Below are positions 42,163 to 50,916 of a stretch of DNA of 64,000 nucleotides, one piece after another. The translations under genes were made by a program, and so were the position numbers. How positions within the stretch are numbered: the stretch's first letter is position 1; the number at the start of each line of letters is the position of its first letter. Under the pieces are notes generated by a model. That model worked only from the letters and a program-made list of their open reading frames with translations, had not been told where the DNA came from and searched no databases. Location of the stretch: NCBI GenBank assembly GCA_027318865.1, contig DAHVOJ010000004.1:1-64000 (forward strand), written 5' to 3'. This DNA is from a bacterium. GTDB taxonomy: Bacteria; SZUA-79; Acidulodesulfobacterales; Acidulodesulfobacteraceae.

Positions 42163-42834
42163 ATGGAAAAAACTTATTCATACATTCTTGCGTTAACCGG
42201 AGCATCCGGCGCTATATACGGATTAAGTCTCCTTAGAGCCTTAATAGAACATTCTTTTTTTGTTCATCTTATAATTTCTAAACCCGGTTTTACGGTAATG
42301 AAAGACGAACTCGACATGTTTGCGGACGCTAATGCGGAGGGGGCAAAGGCAGACTCCGCAGTAAAGGAAGAAATAATAAATAAGATAAAACTGCATTTTA
42401 GCGCGGATCGCGATTTTAGTTATTATGCCGGAATGTTCGAACTTTTAGACGAAAATTTTTTGGAATCGCGGATTGCCAGCGGTTCCGCTAAAGATATTAA
42501 AGGAATGGCGGTAGTTCCGTGTTCGATGGGTTCGCTTTCGAGAATAGCCTGCGGAATTTCCGGAAATTTAATCGAAAGGGCGGCGGACGTTGTTTTAAAA
42601 GAAAGAAAAAAACTTATAATCTGCCCGAGAGAAACCCCCCTCAACGATATACACCTTAAAAATATGCTGTCGCTTTATTCGTCGGGCGCCGTAATCCTTC
42701 CGCTTATTCCGGCTTTTTATAATAAGCCCCGGACGGTGGCCGACATCGTAAATTTTATGACAGGGAGAATATTGGACAGTTTCGGCGTCGATAACGATAT
42801 ATATGCAAGATGGGGAGCTTATGGCGCAAAATAA
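42163..42834 (+). CDS. UbiX family flavin prenyltransferase
   Basis: LTGASGAIYGL, VVPCSMGSLSRIACGIS, RETPLNDIHLKNM motifs. Confidence 0.93.
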   Translation: MEKTYSYILALTGASGAIYGLSLLRALIEHSFFVHLIISKPGFTVMKDELDMFADANAEGAKADSAVKEEIINKIKLHFSADRDFSYYAGMFELLDENFLESRIASGSAKDIKGMAVVPCSMGSLSRIACGISGNLIERAADVVLKERKKLIICPRETPLNDIHLKNMLSLYSSGAVILPLIPAFYNKPRTVADIVNFMTGRILDSFGVDNDIYARWGAYGAK

Positions 42835-43918
42835 AAACACGCATAAAAATTTTGATTTAATTAGAGAAAAAGTTTATAATAATATAAGACTTTCTGCCGA
42901 AGACGCTCTGTTTTTGTTTAAATCAAAAGATTTGCTTTCGATAGGAGAGCTTGCAAATTTTAAAAACATTAAAATCAACGGAAATAAAGTCTATTATATC
43001 GTCAATATCCATATAAATTATACCAACATATGCGTAAACAGGTGCGCGTTTTGCGCCTTTTACAGAAGCGGAAAAGAACCGGATGCTTATTTTATGAATA
43101 TCGAAGAGATAATAGAATATATAAAAAAACATTATAAAGTAAATAACTTTAAAGAAGTTCACATAGTCGGAGGTCTTCATCCGTCTTTGCCTTACGGATT
43201 CTATTTAAATATGATTCGCAGAATAAAAAATGAATTCCCGTCTCTTATGATTCAAGCGTTTACGGCTGTAGAAATAGATTATTTATCTAGAATTTCCGGA
43301 TTACCGACAGAAACAGTGTTATCCGATTTAAAAGAAAACGGCTTAGACAGTATTCCCGGCGGGGGAGCCGAGATTTTCAATCCTTACGTTAGAAAAAAGC
43401 TGTGTCCGCAGAAAATAAGCGGGGAAAGATGGATTTCAATACATAAAACGGCGCATAAAATAGGAATTTATTCCAATGCTTCCATGCTTTACGGAGTTAA
43501 AGAAACTTATGAAGACAGAGTAAGCCATTTAAACGAAATAAGGATTGCGCAAGACGAATCCGGCGGCTTTAAATCTTTTATACCTTTTGCATTCCAGCCT
43601 AAAAACACTGCAGTGAAGAATTCGGCGCTTACTTCGGGATACGACGATATTAAAGTTATAGCGGTCGCCCGCCTTTTTTTGGATAATTTCAAGCATATAA
43701 AAACATTTTTCGTAAACCTCGGCATTAATCTCGCTCAGGTGTCCCTTTCTTTTGGCGCAGACGATTTCGACGGCACTCTTACCGAGGAAAAAATATCCCA
43801 TAACGCCGGTTCTGTTAATCCTGCCGGACTCAGCGTTAAAAACTTAAAAAAGATAATAACGGAAACCGGCAAAATACCTGTGGAAAGAGATACGGTTTAT
43901 AATGTCGTAACTAATTAA
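42803..43918 (+). CDS. mqnE: Radical SAM aminofutalosine synthase (MqnE-like)
   Basis: CVNRCAFCAFYRSGKEPDAY, EVHIVGGLHPSLPYGFY, AFTAVEIDYLSRI, GAEIFNPYVRKKLCPQKISGERW. Confidence 0.87.
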   Translation: MQDGELMAQNKNTHKNFDLIREKVYNNIRLSAEDALFLFKSKDLLSIGELANFKNIKINGNKVYYIVNIHINYTNICVNRCAFCAFYRSGKEPDAYFMNIEEIIEYIKKHYKVNNFKEVHIVGGLHPSLPYGFYLNMIRRIKNEFPSLMIQAFTAVEIDYLSRISGLPTETVLSDLKENGLDSIPGGGAEIFNPYVRKKLCPQKISGERWISIHKTAHKIGIYSNASMLYGVKETYEDRVSHLNEIRIAQDESGGFKSFIPFAFQPKNTAVKNSALTSGYDDIKVIAVARLFLDNFKHIKTFFVNLGINLAQVSLSFGADDFDGTLTEEKISHNAGSVNPAGLSVKNLKKIITETGKIPVERDTVYNVVTN

Positions 43919-44003
43919 ATTAAAATTAAATATTTTAAATTAAAATTAAATATTTTAAATTAAAATTAAATATTTTAAATTAAAATTAAATATTTTAAAT
44001 ATT
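43917..44003. repeat. AT-only 20-bp tandem repeat, about 4 copies
   Basis: taaaattaaatattttaaat repeated at 43921, 43941, 43961 and 43981. Confidence 0.97.
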
Positions 44004-44067
44004 CCGATTGAAGATTGATTAATAATAGTTTAAATTAACGATTCAAAAAGTTTAAGGAGGCTAAAAA

Positions 44068-44595
44068 ATGTTTAACTTAAACGAATTTGTATTTTATCCG
44101 GGTTACGGCGTTTGCATCGTGGAATCTATCGCTAAGCAAAAAATAGGTTCTACGGAATTATCTTTTTACAATATCAGAGTTTTAGAAAACAATGCAAAAA
44201 TTATGGTTCCGGTAAAGAATGAGGCTGAAGCGGGATTCCGTCTTTTAATCAAAGAGAACGAGATACAGAAGGTTTTTGACGTGCTTGAGGAAAAATGCGT
44301 AAAAAAGCCTTTTGCAAAAAAAGAATCATGGAATAAAAGATTTAACGGATACAATATAAAATTATGCTCCTCGTGTCTTTTTGAAGTAGCCGAAGTTTTA
44401 AGGGATCTTTATATTTTAAAATGCGAGAAAGAACTGTCTTTTGCCGAAAAGAAGATGTTTGAAAAAGCGAAACATCTTATAATCAAAGAAATTTCCACGG
44501 TAATGAACAGACCGGAAACTTTCGTGGAGGAAAGAATAAAAAAAATATTTATCAAAAAACCGGAGTCTTCGCCTAATTTAAATTTAAATGCATGA
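44068..44595 (+). CDS. carD: CarD-like transcriptional regulator
   Basis: FVFYPGYGVCIVESI...YNIRVLENNAKIMVPV plus helical C-terminal domain. Confidence 0.88.
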   Translation: MFNLNEFVFYPGYGVCIVESIAKQKIGSTELSFYNIRVLENNAKIMVPVKNEAEAGFRLLIKENEIQKVFDVLEEKCVKKPFAKKESWNKRFNGYNIKLCSSCLFEVAEVLRDLYILKCEKELSFAEKKMFEKAKHLIIKEISTVMNRPETFVEERIKKIFIKKPESSPNLNLNA

Positions 44596-44620
44596 CTTAT
44601 TAATATAACGATAACGATAA

Positions 44621-45700
44621 ATGAAAATTTTAAATAAAAAACCAATCCTTTTTGTGAGGATATTGCTGGTTCTTATTTCCGCCGTCCTGGGTTTTTTAAT
44701 AGGCAAAGAATACTGGCATAACGATTTTTTGTCTTATGTAGGGTTACTGTTCGGTTTTACCATAGGTTTTATCGTTATATCGGTCGAAAAAAGTATGGAA
44801 TCTATTTCTACCAAAAAAATATTGACGGGAGGAATAGGGCTTTTTATAGGGCTTTTTATAATTAATTATATTACCTATCAGCTTTTTAAATCTTTTTTTA
44901 CCGGTTCCGACCTGGGCTATATTACATATGCTTTTGTTAATTTTATCGCCGGTTATCTCGGTTTGATTATAGGTTTGCGGGTAAGCGACGATTTTGCCGT
45001 AGGCATAAGACCGCAGGGAACGATGCAGACCCGGTCGTCCGATCAAAGAGACGCCGGCATAAAAACGGCGGATTTAGAACAGCGCCTAAATTATAAAGTT
45101 ATAGATACCAGTTCTTTAATCGACGGAAGAATACTCGACGTATCCAAAACCGGCTTTATCGACGGAACTTTTGTTATACCGACTTTTGTTTTACACGAAC
45201 TTCAACATATAGCCGATTCTCAGGACCCGCTCAAAAGAGTCAAGGGCAGAAGAGGATTAGATATACTTAAGGAACTTAGGGAAGATAAAAATATAAATAT
45301 AAATTTTACGGACGTAGATTACCCGAATATAAAAGAAGTTGACGCAAAATTAATTGCCTTCGCCAAAGAAAATAACGGCAAGATTATTACCACCGATTTT
45401 AATCTTAATAAAGTTGCGCAGGTTAGAAATATAAAAGTTTTAAATATAAACGATCTGGTAAAGGCGCTGAGACCTATTCTGCTTCCGGGCGAAACTATAA
45501 CTGTTTTAATTACGAAAGAGGGTAGAGAGAAAAACCAGGGCATTGCATATATGGACGACGGTACTATGGTAGTCGTGGAAGACGCCATAAAATTAGTGGG
45601 TTCGGAACTCGATGTTATCGTAACGAGCGTTTTGCAGACTTCGAGCGGCAGAATGATATTCGCAAGAATAAATTACGATAAAGAGCAGGCGTTAAGTTAA
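44621..45700 (+). CDS. PIN/TRAM domain membrane-anchored protein
   Basis: N-terminal TM helices; VIDTSSLIDGRILDV...LQHIADSQDPLKRVKGRRGLDIL; C-terminal TRAM-like region. Confidence 0.9.
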   Translation: MKILNKKPILFVRILLVLISAVLGFLIGKEYWHNDFLSYVGLLFGFTIGFIVISVEKSMESISTKKILTGGIGLFIGLFIINYITYQLFKSFFTGSDLGYITYAFVNFIAGYLGLIIGLRVSDDFAVGIRPQGTMQTRSSDQRDAGIKTADLEQRLNYKVIDTSSLIDGRILDVSKTGFIDGTFVIPTFVLHELQHIADSQDPLKRVKGRRGLDILKELREDKNININFTDVDYPNIKEVDAKLIAFAKENNGKIITTDFNLNKVAQVRNIKVLNINDLVKALRPILLPGETITVLITKEGREKNQGIAYMDDGTMVVVEDAIKLVGSELDVIVTSVLQTSSGRMIFARINYDKEQALS

Positions 45701-45733
45701 TTTTCTTATATAACTATAGCATAATCCGATGAT

Positions 45734-46552
45734 TCACCGTATTTCCTTAAATTTTTCCAGAAACAATTCGGCTATTTCGATATCCAATGCCGAAGTTATT
45801 TTGACGTTTAAATCGGTAGATTTGACAGCCGCCGCCGTCAAACCTAAATTTTCGACGAGAGAAACGTCGTCGGTAGATATAAAATTTTCTTCGGCGGCTT
45901 TATAGAGAGCTCTTTTTATAATTTCGAATTTGAAAGTTTGGGGAGTTTTGGCGGATATTAAGTTCTTTCTTCGAAGAGTTTTAAATTTTGCGGGATTTGC
46001 GGTTTCCATCCCGCTTTTGGCTATACCGCCCGCGTCTGCTATGCCCATACGGTCTATACCGTCGGTAATTATGCCTTTATCGCAAATTTCTTTTACGGTT
46101 TCCGTAACGCCGGAGCAGAGGAAAGCCGCGCCGTGTTCCGCCGTTTTATCGAGTAATAAACTTAATTCTTTATCCGTCACGAAAGGTCTTGCGGAATCGT
46201 GAATGAATACGACGGCGTTTTCGGCTTCTTCTTTAGATATATATATATTTTCTAAGTATTTTACGGCATTATATACCGATTGCTGTCTCGATTCGCCGCC
46301 CGTTGTTACTTTGAGTTTTTTGTTTTTTTCGCCGGAAAGGTTTTCTTTAAAAAAAGCGCCCCAGTTAAAATCGAAAACAGAAGCAGGGGGAACGGTTATT
46401 ATAACCGCATCGAAATTAATTTTAGAATTTAAAAAAATATCGAGGCTGTGCAGAATAATTTCTTTATTTTTTATTTTTACGAGTTGTTTGGGAATAGAAA
46501 AACCGGTACGTGAACCGATGCCCGCGGCAAGCAATACGGCATATATTTTCAT
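45734..46552 (-). CDS. ispD: 2-C-methyl-D-erythritol 4-phosphate cytidylyltransferase
   Basis: LLAAGIGSRTG, HDSARPFVTDKEL, TPQTFKFEII motifs. Confidence 0.93.
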   Translation of the reverse strand: MKIYAVLLAAGIGSRTGFSIPKQLVKIKNKEIILHSLDIFLNSKINFDAVIITVPPASVFDFNWGAFFKENLSGEKNKKLKVTTGGESRQQSVYNAVKYLENIYISKEEAENAVVFIHDSARPFVTDKELSLLLDKTAEHGAAFLCSGVTETVKEICDKGIITDGIDRMGIADAGGIAKSGMETANPAKFKTLRRKNLISAKTPQTFKFEIIKRALYKAAEENFISTDDVSLVENLGLTAAAVKSTDLNVKITSALDIEIAELFLEKFKEIR

Positions 46553-46556
46553 TTTT

Positions 46557-47075
46557 TTACTCCGACGAAATAAGGCAGACGCTAAAAGCTTCTATTGCTT
46601 TCTGTTTGCCGACGGAATCGAGTCCTTCTTTCGTTTTTCCTTTAATGTTTATGCGTGACATATCCACGTTTAAGACCGAAGATACGGAGTTTATCATTTG
46701 TTCTTTATAAGCCGAAATTTTAGGGGTCTGGGTTATAATCGTAATATCGGCGTTAACTAATCGATAGCCTTTTTCTTTTACTAATCCATATGCATATTTT
46801 ATTATTTCTATACTGCTTATTTCCTTCGTCGATTTAAGATTATCGGGATAAAGAACGCCGATATCCGGAAGCGACAAGGCTCCAAGGAGGGCATCGGTAA
46901 GCGAGTGAAGCACGACGTCGCCGTCGGAATGAGCGGCAACCCCGATATGTCCTTCTATCAATACTCCGCCGAGGTATAATTTTTTTGCGGTATTTTCAAA
47001 AAGCATAATTTCTAAAAACTTGTGTATATCATAACCGCTTCCTATTCTTAAGCTATCCATCGCCATAAAAATCAT
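46557..47075 (-). CDS. ispF: 2-C-methyl-D-erythritol 2,4-cyclodiphosphate synthase
   Basis: RIGSGYDIHKF, GVAAHSDGDVVLHSLTDALLGA motifs. Confidence 0.95.
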   Translation of the reverse strand: MIFMAMDSLRIGSGYDIHKFLEIMLFENTAKKLYLGGVLIEGHIGVAAHSDGDVVLHSLTDALLGALSLPDIGVLYPDNLKSTKEISSIEIIKYAYGLVKEKGYRLVNADITIITQTPKISAYKEQMINSVSSVLNVDMSRINIKGKTKEGLDSVGKQKAIEAFSVCLISSE

Positions 47076-47138
47076 TATATCACGAAAAGGCCTTTTACGG
47101 TAAATTTTTACGGTAAAAATATGATATAATATAATAAG

Positions 47139-47305
47139 ACCTTAACTCACCGTTAGAGATTTTTTATCTGGATTCCCGCCTACGCGGGAATGACTATGCG
47201 GGGATTGAGGTTTTAACCCAAAAGGTGTCATTCCTGCGAAAGCAGGAATCCAGTATTTATAACTTGTTAAATCAATTTTTATAGTCTCTAACGGTGAGTT
47301 AAGGT
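47139..47305. mobile_element. MITE-like non-autonomous element with 21-bp perfect terminal inverted repeats
   Basis: accttaactcaccgttagaga (47139-47159) and tctctaacggtgagttaaggt (47285-47305); inside are ctggattcccgcctacgcgggaatgac (47168-47194) and gtcattcctgcgaaagcaggaatccag (47227-47253). Confidence 0.85.
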
Positions 47306-47352
47306 AATAATAAAATAAATGCGGGACGGTCGAAAGACGGGCAGTCAAACAT

Positions 47353-47577
47353 ATGAATTACGATTACGAACTCGATACCTTCGGGTTATCGTGTCCTATG
47401 CCCATAATGGAAGTTGCGGGAGAATTTAAAAAAATTCCGGACGGCTCGGTATTAAAAGTAACGGCATCGGACGAAGGCATCATAGAAGATTTAAAAAGCT
47501 ACTGCAAAAAAACAGGACATGAATTTCTGTCTTATGAAATAAATCTGCCCGAATATATAGTTTACGTGAAAAAGTAG
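47353..47577 (+). CDS. TusA/SirA-like sulfur carrier protein
   Basis: LDTFGLSCPMPIMEVAGEFKKIPDGSVLKV (CPxP motif). Confidence 0.9.
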   Translation: MNYDYELDTFGLSCPMPIMEVAGEFKKIPDGSVLKVTASDEGIIEDLKSYCKKTGHEFLSYEINLPEYIVYVKK

Positions 47578-47626
47578 AGCTTATGTTTCGTTTAAAATAT
47601 TATATCGATATATCTGGAGGCAAAAA

Positions 47627-48811
47627 TTGAAGATAATTAATTTCGACCATTTTGCGGCATCTAAGATGAGGCGGGAAGTAAAAGACGCTATGGAGCCTTA
47701 TTTTATCGCTGAATACGGCAATCCTCAAAGTATTCATACGCTCGGCGACGAACCGAGGGAAGCCTTGGATAAAGCCAGACTTCGGGCGGCGGAGCTTTTA
47801 AATGCGGCAGGCACGGAAGTTATATTTACGGGAAGCGGTTCGGAATCTAATAATCTTGCCATTAAAGGAACGGCTTTCGCGAGAATAGACAAAGGCAAAC
47901 ATATAATCGTTTCTAAAATTGAACATTTCAGCGTTTTAAATTCGGTTAAATCTCTGTCGAAACTCGGTTTCGAAATTACGGAAATTCCCGTCGATAAATA
48001 CGGTTCGGTTGACCCGCAGGACGTTAAAAACGCTTTAAGAAAAGATACGATACTCGTCAGCGTTACTCAGGCGTCAAATGAAATAGGCACTATTCAGGAT
48101 ATTAAAGAAATTTCAAAAATCGTCCATGAAAACTCGGCGGCTTATATGCATACGGATGCAAACACGTCCTGCGGTTTCATAGACGCGGACGTCAAAGAAC
48201 TCGGGGTCGATATGCTTTCCGCCGCACCTCACAGGTTTTACGGCCCAAAGGGCGTAGGGCTTTTTTACCTTAAAAAAGGGATACGCATAATGCCCCTTAT
48301 CGACGGCGGTATTCAGGAATTCGGAAGAAGGGCGGGGACGGAAAACGTTCCGGCGATAGCCGGAGCGGGAGTCGCCTGCGAACTCGCCAAGAAAGAGTTA
48401 AAAGAAAGGACCGCGCATCTTCTGCCGATTCAAAGAGCTATTATGGACGGAGTGCTCGGCAGTCTGGACGAGGTTTATTTAAACGGGCATCCGGAAAAAA
48501 GACTGCCCAATAATCTTAACTTTGTCGTGAAATATATAGAGGGAGAGTCTATGCTTATGTGGCTCAATAACAACGGAATTATGGTCGCAAGCGGCTCCGC
48601 CTGCACGTCAAAAATATTAAAGTCGTCGCACGTATTAAACGCTATAGGGATTGACCCCGCGCTTGCGCAGGGTTCGCTGCTGATATCGCTCGGAGAGGAC
48701 AACACGCTTGAAGATGCGGAATATTTCGTTAAAGAACTTCCGGCTGTAGTCAAAAAACTGAGGGAAATGTCCCCTCTTTACGAAGAAGTTATGAAAAGAA
48801 ATAAAGAATAA
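47627..48811 (+). CDS. Cysteine desulfurase (NifS/IscS family)
   Basis: GNPQSIHTLG, GSGSESNNLAIKG, SAAPHRFYGPKGVGLFYLKKG, ASGSACTS; TTG start. Confidence 0.93.
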   Translation: MKIINFDHFAASKMRREVKDAMEPYFIAEYGNPQSIHTLGDEPREALDKARLRAAELLNAAGTEVIFTGSGSESNNLAIKGTAFARIDKGKHIIVSKIEHFSVLNSVKSLSKLGFEITEIPVDKYGSVDPQDVKNALRKDTILVSVTQASNEIGTIQDIKEISKIVHENSAAYMHTDANTSCGFIDADVKELGVDMLSAAPHRFYGPKGVGLFYLKKGIRIMPLIDGGIQEFGRRAGTENVPAIAGAGVACELAKKELKERTAHLLPIQRAIMDGVLGSLDEVYLNGHPEKRLPNNLNFVVKYIEGESMLMWLNNNGIMVASGSACTSKILKSSHVLNAIGIDPALAQGSLLISLGEDNTLEDAEYFVKELPAVVKKLREMSPLYEEVMKRNKE

Positions 48812-48959
48812 AAATAATAAAGAGGCTGATTAAAATGGCTGAAACTACGGCATAAAAAATATTGCCGCGGCATCCGGTTTCAGGTATAAAGATGGAAAAA
48901 TACGACGTTATGTTATTTATGAAATTATATAATATATTCTAATCTAATATAACTATAAC

Positions 48960-49034
48960 GGGCGCGTAACTCAGGGGTAGAGTGCCACCTTCACACGGTG
49001 GAAGCCGCAGGTTCGAGACCTGCCGCGCCCACCA
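48960..49034 (+). tRNA. tRNA-Val (CAC anticodon)
   Basis: GGGCGCG/CGCGCCC acceptor stem, CCACC-TTCACAC-GGTGG anticodon arm, GCAGGTTCGAGACCTGC T-arm, encoded CCA. Confidence 0.95.
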
Positions 49035-49207
49035 TTATAAACCGCAGTAAATAAGCCTTTAAAGGCAATATCTCGCCTTGACATATTATCCGAATTTTAC
49101 TAAAATTGAAGAAGATTATATTTAGAGGCTATTTTATTTTTTATGTTATAATAACAATACAATATATTAAAATATATTAATAGCCACAGTGATTAGAAGA
49201 AATTATT

Positions 49208-49579
49208 ATGTCCAAGAAAGAACAGGTATCCTTAAAAGGTCTATCAAGAAATAGGCTTAATAGTCTTTTGTCTGAGCTTAAGCGGATTATTGCCAGTATT
49301 TACGGGGAATCTCTAAAAGGCATAATCCTTTACGGCTCGTATTCGAGGCTTGATTTCAACCCTGAATCGGATGTCGATGTTATGATTCTTGCTTCAGGCA
49401 GTAAATCCGAACTTAAAAACCTGTTTAAAAAAGCGGTTTCGGCAACAAACGACCTTGATATAAAATACGGGGTTTTTGTTTCTATTATCGATTCCAATAT
49501 AAAAGATTTTAACAAGTATATCAATTACGTGCCTTTTTACGAGAACGTGCATAAAGAGGGTAAAAGAATTTATGGATAA
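49208..49579 (+). CDS. Nucleotidyltransferase-domain protein (MNT, MntA-like antitoxin)
   Basis: GSYSRLDFNPESDVDVMI; overlaps the downstream HEPN gene. Confidence 0.88.
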   Translation: MSKKEQVSLKGLSRNRLNSLLSELKRIIASIYGESLKGIILYGSYSRLDFNPESDVDVMILASGSKSELKNLFKKAVSATNDLDIKYGVFVSIIDSNIKDFNKYINYVPFYENVHKEGKRIYG

Positions 49580-49973
49580 GGCAATTTTTGACCTTTCCAT
49601 ATATCGATACAAAAAGGCCGAAGAAGAACTCGCCGCCGCTTCTATGCTGCTTAACGATAAACTTTATTCATCTTCTTTAAACCGTTCTTATTATGCAATG
49701 TTTCATGCCGTCAGAAGCCTTTTTGCTTTCCAGAAGATTGACTCAAAAACCCATAACGGCGTTAAATTACTTTTTGACCGGAATTATATAAAAACCGGAA
49801 AAATAGAAAATAAATATTCCGGGATTTTAAGAAATGCTTTTATAATAAGGCAGAAAAGCGATTATAACGATTTTTATATAGCTTCAAAGACCGAAGCTGA
49901 AAAGCAATTGAAAAATGCAGAGCTGTTTCTTGAGCGAATCAAGAAATATATTGATGAAAATTATCATGTCTAA
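49572..49973 (+). CDS. HEPN-domain protein (UPF0332-like)
   Basis: AEEELAAASMLLNDKLYSSSLNRSYYAMFHAVRSLFA...RNAFIIRQKSDYNDFY. Confidence 0.87.
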   Translation: MDKAIFDLSIYRYKKAEEELAAASMLLNDKLYSSSLNRSYYAMFHAVRSLFAFQKIDSKTHNGVKLLFDRNYIKTGKIENKYSGILRNAFIIRQKSDYNDFYIASKTEAEKQLKNAELFLERIKKYIDENYHV

Positions 49974-49976
49974 TCC

Positions 49977-50127
49977 ATTATCCAGTCCGACGAATATGCG
50001 AGAAGGCTTGCGAAAGCGGTAAAACATAAGAGGCGGGAAAGACTGGTTTATAGATTATGCGGAGCATTTTAAGAAAAGAACGCCTTTAAAAGAAATAGAA
50101 GACTTAAGCGAATATTTCGTAAGTTAA
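49977..50127 (+). pseudogene. Frameshifted fragment, same unknown family as 26-241
   Basis: Frame 1 IIQSDEYARRLAKAVKHK..., shifted frame GKDWFIDYAEHFKKRTPLKEIEDLSEYFVS*. Confidence 0.6.
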
Positions 50128-50147
50128 AAATATGCTATAATAGATTT

Positions 50148-50420
50148 ATGAAAATAGTCGGAAAAAGAATTGTGGAAAAAGAGATTTCTTTTGAACCCAG
50201 AGGGGATTATCTAAAAGAAATTGCGACGTGGAACGATACAATAAAAGAAATAAGATTTTTCCCAAAAGGCATTTACCGCTATAAGACACATGAAGAAGCA
50301 GACGAACATTATTTAAATTGCCTTGCAAATAAAATTGCTAAAAATGAGTTAAAAAATTGTGGAAGAAGCGAGAAAGGCGACGATAGACGATTTAAAAACA
50401 GTCATCAAAGCTCTAAATGA
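50148..50420 (+). CDS. Small protein upstream of a nucleotidyltransferase (putative partner)
   Basis: FFPKGIYRYKTHEEADEHYLNCLANKIAKNELK; overlaps the next ORF. Confidence 0.6.
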   Translation: MKIVGKRIVEKEISFEPRGDYLKEIATWNDTIKEIRFFPKGIYRYKTHEEADEHYLNCLANKIAKNELKNCGRSEKGDDRRFKNSHQSSK

Positions 50421-50916
50421 AGCCGACGCCGAATATTTGTTAATCGGGGGATACGCTCTGCATATGCACGGCATAGCAAGAACAACTTCGGATATAGATA
50501 TCGTCGTTCCGGCAACCGAAGAATCTGGAGAGCGAGTCAGGCGGGCGCTTATGGTTTTACCTGATAAATCGGCAAAAGATATTCCCGTAGAGTGGTTTAA
50601 AGACGGAGAAACAATTAGACTAGCCGATGAAATAGTAGTGGATATTATGTTCACGGCTTGCGCAGAAACTTACGAGAGCCTATCTAAATATGCGGTAAAA
50701 GCGGATTTAGACGGAATAGCCGTTAATACGGTAAATTTAGAAGGACTTTTGCTTACTAAAAGGTCGCCGAGAGGTAAGGATATAACTGACCGGCAAATTT
50801 TAGAAACCGCTCTTAAAATACTGCGTGAACAAAACCTATCCAATGACCAAAAGCCAGATGCCTTTACCCGGAGCCTGCAAAATAAGCCTGACCATAAAAT
50901 TAAATTCAGAAGGTAA
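50359..50916 (+). CDS. Nucleotidyltransferase-fold protein (AbiEii/MNT-like)
   Basis: EYLLIGGYALHMHGIARTTSDIDIVV; GTG start. Confidence 0.8.
   Translation: MEEARKATIDDLKTVIKALNEADAEYLLIGGYALHMHGIARTTSDIDIVVPATEESGERVRRALMVLPDKSAKDIPVEWFKDGETIRLADEIVVDIMFTACAETYESLSKYAVKADLDGIAVNTVNLEGLLLTKRSPRGKDITDRQILETALKILREQNLSNDQKPDAFTRSLQNKPDHKIKFRR

Noticed and set aside
43917-44003. Possible CRISPR or iteron array
   Set aside because: Pure head-to-tail 20-bp AT repeat without spacers, and no replication gene nearby.
45930-46710. Plus-strand ORFs opposite ispD/ispF
   Set aside because: Antisense shadows of clearly conserved minus-strand genes.
47142-47348. Minus-strand ORF ...YWIPAFAGMTPFGLKPQSPHSHSRVGGNPDKKS
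   Set aside because: FAGMT/SRVGGNP strings are typical translations of the ATTCCCGC...GCGGGAAT palindromic repeat; the ORF lies inside the MITE-like element and is not a gene.
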